A DNA stretch of 64,000 nt from Gadus chalcogrammus (taxonomy: Eukaryota > Chordata > Actinopteri > Gadiformes > Gadidae). How positions within the stretch are numbered: position 1 is the first letter of the stretch; each line of letters opens with the position of its first letter. Shown here one piece after another: positions 27,106 to 43,554 of this stretch. A program made the position numbers and the translations under genes. The stretch is taken from the NCBI RefSeq assembly GCF_026213295.1, contig NC_079415.1, positions 31,850,841 through 31,914,840 of the forward strand, given 5' to 3'. The notes below the pieces were generated by a model that saw only the letters and a list, made by a program, of their open reading frames with translations, searched no databases and was not told where the DNA came from.

Positions 27106-27502
27106 AATAAAGTGGTGATGAGAAGCCGTCCGCTGTTCCGAGACCCCCGGTGCTCTAGCTGTCCATGGGGGCACCGCGGGATCCGACGCATTGGAGAAGG
27201 TGGATCACCTTGGCGCACTGCTCCCACACATTCCTATTTTTTACCAAATAGTCTCGCTTCGGGTTCAATTTGCTCCCAAAAGGAAAAAAAGTCACAGTAT
27301 TTCCACTAGAGATCTTCTCTTTGAGGTTCGGTTTGGTGTTACTGCGGTCTTTCTCCTCCGCCCCCCACCTCTCCAAGTCAATCCACGGCGTATAGTCCGG
27401 TTGCGTTCGAGTCCCAACACCCCCTCGCACACTTTGAGATCGATCCACCGTCCTCCCCAAGTCGCCTACTACTCAGAAACGAGTGTATACGAGAAACGTG
27501 TG
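27104..27502 (-). other. slitrk6: Candidate noncoding first exon of slitrk6
   Basis: The roughly 400-bp interval between the predicted start site (about 30 bases past the TATA box) and the consensus donor is free of repeats, in contrast to its surroundings. It is assigned to slitrk6 only because slitrk6 is the next gene downstream on this strand and its coding exon opens with an acceptor. Three ATGs lie in it: 27231, 27191, and one at about 27164 that is followed at once by a stop. The frame from 27191 would run across the splice and overlap the slitrk6 ATG out of frame. It could instead belong to an unrelated transcript. Confidence 0.45.
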
Positions 27503-27525
27503 AAGACAAGGCGATCAAAAAACGC

Positions 27526-27532
27526 TTTTATA
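27526..27532 (-). promoter_or_regulatory. TATA box
   Basis: TATAAAA on the minus strand (GGTATAAAAGC), about 30 bases before the inferred start site. An inverted CCAAT box (CCAAT on plus, 27631-27635) lies about 100 bases further upstream. This is consistent with a core promoter reading towards slitrk6. Confidence 0.5.
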
Positions 27533-28755
<1,223 letters not shown>

Positions 28756-28906
28756 TCATGCCCAGGGATTTTTAAATAAGCCCCCCTCCCTCCACACCTC
28801 ACCACCACCCTCCCCCCATCATAGTTAGCGCTGTGGGGTGTATCGACCCCCCCCTCCCCCCCATACCTTAAGAGGCTCTGTTGTCACTAACAGTCATTCT
28901 CTGTTC

Positions 28907-29049
28907 ACACTCACACACACACACATCTACACACATGAACACGTACAGACACACACGCACACACACACACACACACATACGTATGTGCATACACACACAC
29001 ACACACATGCACATACACATGTACACACACACGTACACACGCACACGTA

Positions 29050-29096
<47 letters not shown>
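28907..29096. repeat. Imperfect (AC)n
   Basis: AC with GTAC, GCAC and ATAC variants, ending in a perfect AC run (about 29055-29096). Confidence 0.92.
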
Positions 29097-29097
<1 letters not shown>

Positions 29098-29309
29098 AAC
29101 AGGGGGTAGCCGCAGGAATGGGGAAACAGTGAGAGACGATATTCACAGGACAAGGCATTTTTTTTAGGTGGGGGGGGTGGGGGGGGCTTATTGCTGATAC
29201 GATTCTCTCACCCATCTCTCTCGCCTCCCCTCTCCTCCCCTCCAGTTAACATAAAATAATGAAAGATCCTATTGCGTCTGAATGTGTGACTCGGGGGGAC
29301 TCTGTATTC

Positions 29310-29426
29310 ATGTGTGAGTGTGCGTGTGAATGTTATTGTGTGTGTGTGTGTGTGTGAGTGTGAGTGCAACTATGCTTGTGCGTGTGGGTGTGTGGGTGTA
29401 GGTATATGTGTGTGCGCCTTAGTGTC

Positions 29427-29471
<45 letters not shown>
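29310..29471. repeat. Imperfect (GT)n
   Basis: GT runs at 29337-29357 and 29430-29471 with GAGT and GGTGT interruptions. Confidence 0.92.
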
Positions 29472-31262
<1,791 letters not shown>

Positions 31263-31762
31263 TATAATATTTAAGCAAAAGAAATAATAATAATTGAAAC
31301 CAGTCCTATGTTACAAGCTGATGGCATCAGGACGCCTCAAAGTTTAGCATTCACCCGGACCCAAACGGGGAGACCGAGAGATAATCGGTCTTTTATAAAA
31401 TGCCGGCTTATGTGGGAATGCTTTGTGCGATTGTGTTTTGCCTTGGCTTTAGTACAGTTGTTGTCGCTAGATAACCCCTAGACAAAGTGGAGTTTGGCAG
31501 GGGGAATAGAGTTGAGTTATTGCCTGCAGGAACCGAAGATGCAATGCAAAGCAAAAATCAATATCCTTAAATCTCCTGATCTATTCAAATGCCCTTGCTA
31601 AGCCCCTCTTTCCTTCAAGCAGCGCATGAGTGTCTGCTGCTGCTCAAACGTCTTAGCTCAAGGGCGCCTACAGGTGAGGCAGCAGACATCAGGGTTCAAA
31701 CCGGGTACTTTTGACTGGGTACACTCTCTCTCCTTCACTACTTTGATACCTTGTCTGTCTCG

Positions 31763-31811
<49 letters not shown>

Positions 31812-32033
31812 GTTGAGCTCGAGGCGATCGACATTGATTCATCGTTTGTGATGACATACCCACAGCCCCAATTGCGTGGGCCTCAGATCAAATAAAATTA
31901 CGTGGGGGAAACAAACACAGGGTCGACGGAGGTCAGGCATCTCAGTGCGGCGGAACATTGTATTAGCGTCACCCATAATGCGCCGCATCGCATGCTAAAC
32001 TCTAATCGGGACTGCTTGCATGCAAGGGAGGGC
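31263..32033. other. Intergenic with SINE-like head and (GT)n
   Basis: 31650-31740 has a tRNA-like B box (GGGTTCAAACC, 31692-31702), suggesting a SINE head. Perfect GT lies at 31764-31810. Otherwise featureless. Confidence 0.5.
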
Positions 32034-32820
<787 letters not shown>

Positions 32821-32833
32821 GTGTGTGTGTTCA

Positions 32834-32887
<54 letters not shown>

Positions 32888-32895
32888 TGTGTGTC

Positions 32896-32932
<37 letters not shown>

Positions 32933-33040
32933 GCGTGCGCGCGTGTGGGTTTTTGTCTGTGTATCTGCTCGCGTGTGCGTGCATTTGTGTGTGTGTGTGT
33001 GTGTGTACATGTGTGCGTGCGTCTGTGTGTACGTGAATCG
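32821..33040. repeat. Composite GT repeat, related to 42853-43160
   Basis: GT, GTCT and GCGC blocks followed by GGGTTTTTGTCTGTGTATC then TGCTCGCGTGTGCGTGCATT. The same ordered words occur at 42935-42985, so the two are paralogous. Confidence 0.85.
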
Positions 33041-34192
33041 TTTTTCGACTCTGTGAAATCCACACCATGAGGGACTACAGGATAGCCGAAACAAGCCCTA
33101 ATCCGTCGACACAACAACAGGAGAAAAGGACTTTGAACCGATTGAGAAAAGTTCCTCATGCAAGATTCACTGTGCTTAAACAATTCCAAAAAACAACCTT
33201 TCCCACTTACGGACAATCTAAGACAAAAAAATGAAAATTCATAACCGCCCAATACAACATTTATTAAATGTACACAACCACAAAGCAAGAGGTGTCCACT
33301 ACTGGACATTTCTATGATAATCCCTTTCAATGCAGCGATTTACTCAGATTCTCATCCTTGTTGTCATTTTATCAATGTCAACAAGACATCGTGACAAAGT
33401 CGTTCGATTCCGATAAAGAAAGAAAGAAAGACGGCCATGCAGCAATCATAGTAATTGCCTTGCGGAGGGCCGATGTCCTTGAATCTCCATTCTCCCTAAC
33501 CCCTGTTATTTTCCACATAATACTAACTCCGCCCTTACACCCAACCCCTCCCCCCAACCCCCGATTGATCCACTATTATACCCAGGAACATATTATCTCC
33601 TCAATCCCGTCTGCCCTACAGCACCCATCCCCAAAGCACCCTGTTCTCGTTGACCTGCTTGGGCGTGAGTCACAGTCGCACTCGTCATTCTCGTCCTCGT
33701 CAATTTCCCGCCACACCTGTCGCCGGATTGTCTGCGACGACCGCGCCTCTCTCGACACCTCCCTGAGTGCGATCGGCCCCTCCCCCGTCCTCCCCTCCGA
33801 CCCTGGCCACCTGTACCTGTACTGTGTGTTCCTCACCTGCTCCTCACCTGAAAGACAAGCGACCCGCGCCCACTTCCTGTGCATTGTCCACCGTTGCGGC
33901 AATTTAATTAGCAGCAAACATCCCCCATTGTGTGTGAGGCCGCGGCCCGCGCAGCGAGCGCTTTTGTTTCCTAGCGGGTAGCATTGTCTAGCCTCAGTGT
34001 CCCCCAGATGAGTCATGAGAACCGGCCACTCCGTGTCCCTTCTATTATCCTCTTCCTGTCCAGGCACAGGAAGTAATGCGTCACTCGCACCTGGTCCCAG
34101 CGAGGTATCGCCCCAGGTTTCACACCTGCTGTGCGTGGTTTTCAAATGGCGCGGTGTGGTTTCTGTGGGCCGAGGGAAAGCAGGTAGGCTAT
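33041..34192. other. Intergenic; long but unsupported open frames
   Basis: A 237-codon ATG frame (33268-33981, plus) is opposed by a 206-codon frame on the minus strand. The plus frame is low-complexity (Pro/Ser/His) without a domain, so neither is called. The motif CAATTTAATTAGCAGC near 33900 has a homeodomain-type core. Confidence 0.45.
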
Positions 34193-34400
34193 ACATTCAC
34201 ATTTACATTCAGGGCATTTACATTAAGACGCTTTTTTTCAAAAGCGAGTACAGAAAGAGAAGGAGAAAAACAATATATCTGTTGGTACAGTGAGGATGTT
34301 CATGTAACCAAGGCCCAAGCACTAACAATCGTTAGGTTAACCCATTCCCCGTACAGAATACAGATAGCTAGGATAAAATGATACACAATGCTGCATACTA
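34193..34400 (+). mobile_element. SINE-like interspersed element, family A
   Basis: Head TTTACATTCAGGGCATTTAC and GACGCTTTTTTTCAAAAGCG, middle CCAAGCACTAACAATCG, core GTTAACCCATTCCCC, then GATAGCTAGGATAAAATGAT. Same family as 16198, 20683 and 60349. Confidence 0.8.
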
Positions 34401-34590
34401 CAGTACGTACAACATACAATAAGTGCGTAAATGAGTACATTAAGTGCCAGGTCGTACAACATAAATAAGTGTGTATATTAAGTGACAGGAAGTACAACAT
34501 GCAATATGTGCTACATTAAGTTCTAGGATATACAACATACAATAAGAGTATGAATTAAGTTCCAGGACATACAATACGTGCGTAAGAGGG
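34401..34590. repeat. Minisatellite grown from the end of a family A element
   Basis: About four to five copies of a roughly 40-45 bp unit centred on ATTAAGTGCCAGGTCGTACA and ACATACAATAAGTG. The unit matches the 3' end of the copy at 20683, so the array seems to be expanded from that end. Confidence 0.75.
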
Positions 34591-34684
34591 GTGTCGGGTG
34601 GGGGACGCTGGTGAACTCTGAACAAGTGAATAGCCCAGAGCTCTCTAGCCAAACGGACACGTTTGAACTCTCTTTGATGCTGGG

Positions 34685-34796
34685 AGACCTCTTTTAGCTT
34701 CCAAAGCAAAGCAAGTTTTGCTAGCTTTCAAAGCAAAAGTACACACGGCACACACACAAAAGACATAGACACCATAACACACACACACGGACACAC

Positions 34797-34894
<98 letters not shown>

Positions 34895-34940
34895 CTCTGT
34901 TAGCTTCCAAAGTAAAAGTACACATACACAAACACACACA
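34685..34940. repeat. TTAGCTTCCAAAGCAAAAG-type repeats with (AC)n
   Basis: Four related words (34694, 34723, 34908 and, truncated, 34950) flank an AC tract (34800-34893). The segment TTTCAAAGCAAAAGT then CACACACAAAAGACATA is repeated at 36867-36920. Confidence 0.75.
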
Positions 34941-35243
34941 CCTGTGTTAGCTTCCGGCTCCCATCCCGGTTGTTTTCGGAGTCTACTTCTTTGCCGCTCT
35001 CTCTTTGTTTGTTTGTTGTGGGTCGGTTAAGAGACGGTGTTGTCATCTCCATTAACCTTTGTTTGTCGTCTTGATTGGCTTAATTGTCTCGTTAACCTGC
35101 CTGTATGCTGTCGTCAATAGACGGATACCTGAGCTGACATGCCTCCTCCGTGGAGGTAAGGAATTACAAGCCTCTGGTTCCCAATAAACTGTTAATGTCA
35201 AACGCTTACGTTACGTTTAATTTCATTTAAAGATGCTTTAGGT

Positions 35244-35244
<1 letters not shown>
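34941..35244. other. Intergenic, no feature recognised
   Basis: A short (GTTT)n at about 35007-35017 is the only feature noted. Confidence 0.5.
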
Positions 35245-35291
<47 letters not shown>

Positions 35292-35522
35292 CAGAGCAGG
35301 AAAGGGCAGAAGAGAAATTCAACCCAAAACACATCCTCCCCCTTTCAGTTTTGCATTCACGCACCATTTCTGGAGCTGTTATAATTCTATGTGTGCACAT
35401 GTGAATGGAAGGGACGATGGATGGTTGATTGGTCATTGTAAACTATCTCATGTTGAGACCGGCACAAACAACACCAATACATGTATTAATTGAAGACAAA
35501 TGGCCATGGAAACTTTTTGAAC
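35245..35522 (+). repeat. (GA)n plus 235-bp module, copy 2
   Basis: GA tract 35245-35287 followed by the paralogue of 31016-31262, with a much shorter GA tract (43 versus 132 bp). Confidence 0.85.
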
Positions 35523-35876
35523 TAATTTAATTAACTCTTTATCTGTATAATCTTAACTGCGGCATATTTCAGCCTAAAAACTGAAAATAAGTATCTTTCA
35601 ATTATCTTGATTTTCAGTTTTTGATTGAATTGAATTCATGTTTATCGCAGAAGGTCTAAAGGGGCTGTGTTTTCTCTTAGTGGACGCCGCCCTCTGTTGG
35701 TCATTCTGAGCATTCAACTATCGGGCGAACACACACACACACCCCTGTAGAGGGGGCGTAAGCTTTAAGTAGATAGATACACACTGAGAAACACATGCTC
35801 ACAACACATCACCTGCGTATGCACATGTTAGCTCAAACACTCGCATGGATGAGCTCACTCACATGCATGCACGCAC
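35523..35876. other. Intergenic, no feature recognised
   Basis: AT-rich sequence, then short CA runs near 35730. Confidence 0.5.
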
Positions 35877-35998
<122 letters not shown>

Positions 35999-36136
35999 CC
36001 TCGCAGATCCTGAGTCAGAGCACTAGCCTAATGAATGCTAATTCCGGGCTAGCTGCAGAGTGGTCGTACCGGATGTGATTCATGATGCCTTTATTCATAG
36101 TCTTGATACAAAGACCCCCGCTAACACAAGGCCCCC

Positions 36137-36454
36137 AACGCACACACACACACAGATACATACACACACGCACGCACATATACACAGATAGACACATACA
36201 CACGCACACATGTATCCACACACAAACACACAGACGGACCCACCCACATACACACACACAAAGGCACATACAGACACACACAGATACACAGATACATACA
36301 CACATGCACGCACATATACACACACATAGAGACACGTACACACTTATACACTCCCACACACACACACACACGGCGGACGCACATACACACACACAAAAGG
36401 CACACACATATACATACTCAGACACCAACACATACTCGCACATAGACCCACACA

Positions 36455-36486
<32 letters not shown>

Positions 36487-36598
36487 TGGACAGACACACA
36501 TATTGTCTCTGGACATCAGCTGCAGGTAGCCTTCTACTGGCAATTGCTTTTCTCATTGGACTGTGACCACACAGCCACACACTAACACACACACTCCG

Positions 36599-36669
<71 letters not shown>

Positions 36670-37081
36670 GACACACATATAGGAAGGAACACACACACAC
36701 ATACACAGGCACACATACCAACACACACAGGGACAAGCAAGCACTGAGGCCCACACACATAGACACACAGGCCTACACACACAGACACACATAAACCCAT
36801 GGGAACACACGCACACACATTACAAATATGAACACACTCAAGTACACACAACACCATACATCATTTTTCAAAGCAAAAGTGCACACGCCATCGAACACAC
36901 ACAAAAGACATAAACACGAATCTCACACACACACACACTCGACATCACACACACACACACACACACACACACATCATGTTGACATCTCTATTCAAATTAT
37001 ACTCCGCAAACGCACCTGCTTGCCTTTGTGCCTGCCAATCCCCCCCTAACCTCCAACCAACCCCTCCTCCCCCCTTCTCCC

Positions 37082-37161
<80 letters not shown>
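36137..37161. repeat. Kilobase-scale AC repeat field
   Basis: Imperfect AC (36137-36490), perfect AC (36599-36665), imperfect AC (36690-36860), an AC copy of the 34.7 kb module (36867-36972), and perfect AC (37083-37161), with short unique islands between. Confidence 0.93.
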
Positions 37162-37163
<2 letters not shown>

Positions 37164-37757
37164 CAGCCCACTGCGGCTGAGACACAGACAGACGGCTCTT
37201 GTTTGGGGTGTGTGACCAAGTGATTTGAAATGTCCCTCAGCACTGTAATGAGCAACACTAATAAGTGAGATTTGCACCTCAAAAGTGTACAAACACGCAT
37301 TTGAACGGCGTGCACGTACGGCACATGATTTTGCGTCATAGTCACGTCACGTGCACGCAGTTGATACCAGACCAGACGAACGCCGAATCCAGATCCGAAT
37401 CCAATCCCATTTTCAATGCTTTATTTGTTCACAAATATGGTACGAATGCAAACATAACAAAGTCATTCACAAGCAAACGCACGCGCATGTAAGCGCACAC
37501 AACAGGCATGCTTCTTGCCTGTTTCCAGACCCCTAAATCTCTGCCCGCCTTTTCAGAAAGTTGTGTGATCCTGCGTCTCTGATTGGTCGGTTGATTGGCA
37601 CTTGGCGCGGACTGAAGTATCAGCCAGCCAATCGGCGTGTGTGTGCTCGGCGACACTTCTATGAGTGAACCTCTTGGGATTTTAAAACATAGTGAATTGA
37701 AAGACGGGATACAAAGTGCAGGCTTGTCATCTGGAGCCAGTGCGCAAACATTTTTTC
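37162..37757. other. Intergenic, no gene recognised
   Basis: Ordinary DNA. CACGTGCACG-type palindromes near 37345 may be chance. Confidence 0.5.
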
Positions 37758-37839
37758 CGTAGGATGGTAGGGGTAAGAACCACCTTTTTCGCCTCTGATT
37801 CGCCTATGATTGGTTAGAAGGGTTCTCCTCTGATTGGTT

Positions 37840-37907
37840 GGGGTTAGGGTTAGGGTTAACACTGACCCTAACCCTAGGGTTAACACTAACCCTTCCCATA
37901 ACCCTAT
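37840..37907. repeat. Telomere-like motifs in opposed orientation
   Basis: GGGGTTAGGGTTAGGGTTAA is followed by ACCCTAACCCTAGGGTTAAC, so TTAGGG-type units meet head to head. They sit just inside the left terminal repeat of the 37758 element, and degenerate CCCCAACCCTAAAC lies inside the right one. They are therefore probably part of the element rather than a telomere relic. Confidence 0.7.
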
Positions 37908-37911
37908 ACCT

Positions 37912-37990
37912 AACCCATAGGCGTCGATTACGGGGGGACATGTCCCCCCCACTATTTGAAATATGAATTTTGTCCCCACCACTTTAAAAA
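37912..37990 (+). mobile_element. Element end with GGGGGGACATGTCCCCCC
   Basis: CCATAGGCGTCGATTACGG, the palindrome GGGGGGACATGTCCCCCC, then TTGTCCCCACCACTTT. An inverted, diverged partner lies at 39765-39832 (GGACACGTCCCC, C-run, CGAAATCTACACCTATGG). The pair overlaps the 37758-39432 element instead of nesting in it. Confidence 0.6.
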
Positions 37991-39432
37991 ATGTGCAAAC
38001 TAATTGCGACTGAAAAAAATCCCCACATACTCAACCGAAATCGTCGAGTCTAAAATCATGCGATAGGCGCGCACAAAGACATCATTTATTAGATAGGCCT
38101 AATAAACCGTTGGAACACACAAGACCGGTTGAACGCTGATTGGCTGTTACGTTACACATGTCACTCAGTGGCCACGCTGTTGAACACTGATTGGCTGTCA
38201 TCACGCGAAATTCGTGTCAAAGTTGAAATATTTCAACTCGAGCGAATTTGTCGCACCACAAATCCTCGTGAACGCGCTCGCCTGTGCACGGCGAAAGTGT
38301 GGCGCGACAAATCAAAAATATTTGCCCGACACGCGTCTGGAGAAGTGTCAAGACAGACAGCCAAAATTGACATTTTTATACAGAAAATAGCCTGTCCTTT
38401 TGCTTCCTATAAAAAGCATGTTTGTGACACTGGATAACGTTATGGATACATCCTCTAGCCTGCATGTGGAGGGCCACATAAGGTAAGAAATTGGTTTACG
38501 TAAACTTTGCTGCTGGTTCTGTTTGCTCGTGATGACCTGGCCAAAGGTTACCCACGGTCCTAAGCGATTGTGATCTTATTCTGGTTGGTGCTCCAGCTAG
38601 TATGCATTGTATATATAGATTGCAGCTAGTAGCAGCTACACACGGTGCGATTGCTATGCCAATGTGGTTATAGTTGTTTTGTCTGATTGAGATATGTGAC
38701 GACTTGGAGCCTGGTAGGCCTATCCTGACATAAATATGTTCTCGCATAACCTGTGTGATTATCCTGAACTGTAGGGGATTTTATTTGCTGGCAATTTGCT
38801 TATGATGTTGTAACGAGTGAAATCTATATTGGTCCTTCGCAAGTGTTTATTGGTGGTCAGGATTTGGCAGATGCAATTCTCCTCGGGGCGCCTGTTTTTT
38901 TCTTCTTTTTTTAATGCAGCATAACATATTCTACCAGCAGCCCTTTCTCGTCTTCAAAAGGCTGATGCTCAGTACCTCGTTTCATTTCGTACCCCCTTTA
39001 CAGTCTGGCATTGTTTGTCTGGTAAACTTTGTTGATGTGAAGATAAGTTAAATTGCTAACACTGTTCTTTGTCCTGTGTGTATTAGTAATACATTTCCCA
39101 ACGCCGTTTTGCAAAACAAGCCAAAACACAAACTGTGGTTTTCAACTTTTATTGTTCGAATAGGATTTTCAACACCTGACAATACACTGTAGAGCATATT
39201 GCAATGCAGCGTTGAATGGATGAATAGCTTACATAAGGGTACCCAGCACTTTTCAAACCACACTCAAGCTTATGGTTATTTTCCCCACCACTTCTAAAAA
39301 CAAACTGACACCCTTGACTTAACCCCAACCCTAAACTCCCCCAAACAGCTAGGACTAATTGAAACACGATCTAAAGGAGAGCCCTTCTAACCAATCAGAG
39401 GCGAAAAAAGGCAGTACTTGCCCCATCCTACG

Positions 39433-39764
39433 AAATAAAGATTTGCTGCCGGTGTGGCTCGTCAGTGTCACGGAGTTGTTCGCCTACGGTGCCTGTGGTG
39501 AGTACCTCCCACCACCCCCCTAGATAGGTAAGATTGCACTCAACCAGGGAAAGATTAGGAACATGCCTCAAGTTCAGCACACCACGTAGGGACAGACCAA
39601 GCGTGAGCGAGCCCCTGTCACTGTGCGGCAGGGATAAGATGGTATGGTCCACTATAGGGGTATCTTAAATGATTGGGAAACTTATTCACAGTTCAGAAGG
39701 ATATATAACTGTTTCAAGCCCACCCCGAAATGTTTTTCATGACCTTTTTTCTACCTTTTCTAAA
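39433..39764. other. Sequence between element ends, no gene
   Basis: A minus-strand frame (39428-39652) ends at the border of the 37758 element, but no transposase motif is recognised in it. Confidence 0.4.
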
Positions 39765-39832
39765 TATTGTGGAGGACACGTCCCCTGCGCCCCCCCCCCC
39801 CCCCCCCCCCCCCCGAAATCTACACCTATGGT
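39765..39832 (-). mobile_element. Inverted partner end with homopolymer C25
   Basis: GGACACGTCCCC, then C25 at 39790-39814, then CGAAATCTACACCTATGG. Inverted relative to 37912-37990. Confidence 0.6.
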
Positions 39833-40844
39833 CCCAATAGGCGTAGATAACTGACATAGGTTACGGGCTATGGGCAGTCTCTTCAGGTAATTACGAGTGC
39901 GGTAGGTCGGCCTTGTAACAATATAAATATTAAATATATTTTATTATTATTATTTTTTACATATTTTTAATTATTAGTATTTATTATTATTATTATTATT
40001 TATTTTTACTTATTTTATTCTTAAACATTTTTTTTTGATTAGTAAGCTGTTTTAAACAAACGCCAAGCATTACTATTTAACATCAACAACAGAAAGCAAC
40101 GTCACGATCGCAAACAGGAAGGAAAATTCAAACCGAAATTCAGGCCGACTATCAGGCTAGATCACCTCTTTCGAATGAATATGAAATACAAGACGATGCT
40201 CTTTGCTGGTGAATCATCCAGATGAAACAGAATTAAAGGGAGGATATTGATTTTACGGTTGGCTATATCAGGGCGGCCATTGAACGTTGCAGCTCTCGGT
40301 TTGAAGACCTCTTATGGCATTCCATAAAACTAAGAATAGCTAATGAGAACGGTTGAAAACATTGATAATATTGATAATAATCATACTATAAACGTGTACG
40401 TGTACAGTATATCTTTGTGTTTTAGAGTTACCCAATTCATAATAACCACAATAATTTTGAATAACAATAATAAAAATCATAATCATAATGGAAACGTGTT
40501 AACACTATGTGTGAACAATGCATGTGGGTTTTAGAGGTACCATATTCATACCAACCATAATAATGGTGAGCAAGGGACTGCTTAAGCAAAGAGGAAGTGG
40601 ATGAGTTTAATGCTAATGAAATTCTAATGCAAACTGCACGCTCCCCAGACACCGCCGAGATGAACCTCAGACCGGCCTTCTGGACTTTAGAGTTTGTCTT
40701 TGTATTAGTTTGTTTGCTCTTTTTCTTACTTGTCTGCCTACGCTAGCCTGAGCTAAGCTATATTGCCCATTGCTTAACGGCTAAGTAAACACGTTTGAGG
40801 CAAACAGCTGATAGTGTTGATGGTGATGAGAAGTATGTCTAGCT
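39833..40844. other. Intergenic; octamer-like site pair
   Basis: AT-rich with a TTATTA-rich patch (39935-40010). At 40610-40634 ATGCTAATGAAATT is followed by ATGCAAAC, two POU/octamer-like words 17 bp apart. Any regulatory role is speculative. Confidence 0.4.
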
Positions 40845-41116
40845 TTCTATGTTTCTATCGCTGTCTGCATGTCTGTCTAATCTATCTGTCCCTCTGTCTA
40901 TTCAACTGCAGTACCACCTGTCTTTCTTTCCATTTCTTTGTGTGTCTGTCTGTCTTCCACCTGTCTTCCTGCCTGTCTGTGTATATTTTGCCCTGTCTCT
41001 CTCTCTGTGCTTTTCGTCTTTTATGTGTTGTGTGTGTCTGTCTGTCTCTCTGTTTGTGTGTGTCTGTTTCTCAGTTTTTCTATGTCTATATGTGTGTGTG
41101 GTTGTCTGTCCTTCTA

Positions 41117-41176
<60 letters not shown>
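40845..41176. repeat. CTGT-rich region and (GT)n
   Basis: Degenerate (TCTG)n with many interruptions (40860-41110), then a perfect GT tract (41119-41176). Confidence 0.9.
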
Positions 41177-42852
<1,676 letters not shown>

Positions 42853-42879
42853 GCGTGTGTGTGAGTGTACAGGTGTGTA

Positions 42880-42911
<32 letters not shown>

Positions 42912-43160
42912 TGCGTGTCTGTGCGCACCCGTGCGTGGGTTTTAGTACGTGTATCTGCTCGCTCGTGCATGCATTTGTGTGTGTTTGTGTGTGTGTGTGT
43001 GTGAGTGCGTGCATTTGTGTGTATCTGTGCGCACGTGTGTACATTTGTGTGTATGTGTGGGTGCGTGCGTGCATTTGTGTGTGCGTGTGTGTGTGTATGT
43101 GTGTGTGTATGTATGCATGTGTGTATGTGTGTGTGTGTGTGTGTGTGGGTGTGTTTGTAT
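42853..43160. repeat. Composite GT repeat, related to 32821-33040
   Basis: GT with recurring GTGCATTTGTGTGT units of about 37 bp. Includes GTGTATCTGCTCGC and GCATTTGTGTGTG in the same order as at 32.9 kb. Confidence 0.85.
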
Positions 43161-43554
43161 ACGGACCTCCTGAATCCATGAATATTGAGGTTATCAGTCC
43201 CCGGCGTGTTCTGTGCGGATGTGTTCATAATCCCGTATGTTTTGTGTGAGCGTGTAAACATATCATGGGCGGGGGTGGAGGATGCATTGGGGACTGTGCG
43301 TGCGTCTGTGTGTGCGTGCGAGTGTGTGTGTGTGTGTTTGTGGCTCTCGCAGGAAGGGAACTGTGTTGGCGCTGAAGGACTCCATCCATCACTGCCGAGG
43401 TGGGCGAGAGACTGATAGCATCGGCCGGCTTCAGACATGTTTGTTTGGCGCCCGTTGGGTCGAACCCGCAACCAACATCTAGAGAAAGGGGAGGGCGAAA
43501 TAGAAGGAAAGGAAACACACACGTTCGTTTACCTGACAACAGGGGGCACGATAG
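43161..43554. other. Intergenic, no feature recognised
   Basis: Only a short GT-rich patch (43300-43340). Confidence 0.5.

Larger units (their letters stand above)
37758..39432. mobile_element. 1.7-kb element with terminal inverted repeats
   Basis: The left end CGTAGGATGGTAGGGGTAAG, then TTTTTCGCCTCTGATT and GGTTAGAAGGGTTCTCC, is inverted at the right end (GGAGAGCCCTTCTAACCAAT, CAGAGGCGAAAAAAGG, CCCCATCCTACG). The interior has a duplicated TGATTGGCTG segment (about 38128 and 38182), the palindrome GTTGAAATATTTCAAC (38223-38238) and no intact transposase. It is probably a non-autonomous or decayed DNA transposon with other elements inside. Confidence 0.75.

Noticed and set aside
27155..27460. 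101-codon minus-strand frame inside the candidate slitrk6 exon 1
   Set aside because: The frame opens with TTG, and its only internal ATG lies four codons before the stop, so it is not a credible upstream ORF.
33268..33981. 237-codon ATG open frame in repeat-free DNA
   Set aside because: It has no recognisable domain, is low-complexity in Pro/Ser/His, and is opposed by a 206-codon frame on the other strand in the same GC-rich interval. No splice or promoter context supports it.
37840..37907. Relic of a chromosome fusion (true interstitial telomere)
   Set aside because: There are only two to three TTAGGG units, and they lie inside a transposon-like terminal repeat, so an element origin is more economical.
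39428..39652. Possible transposase fragment between inverted repeats
   Set aside because: No catalytic or zinc-finger motif could be recognised in the 74 codons, so no family was assigned.
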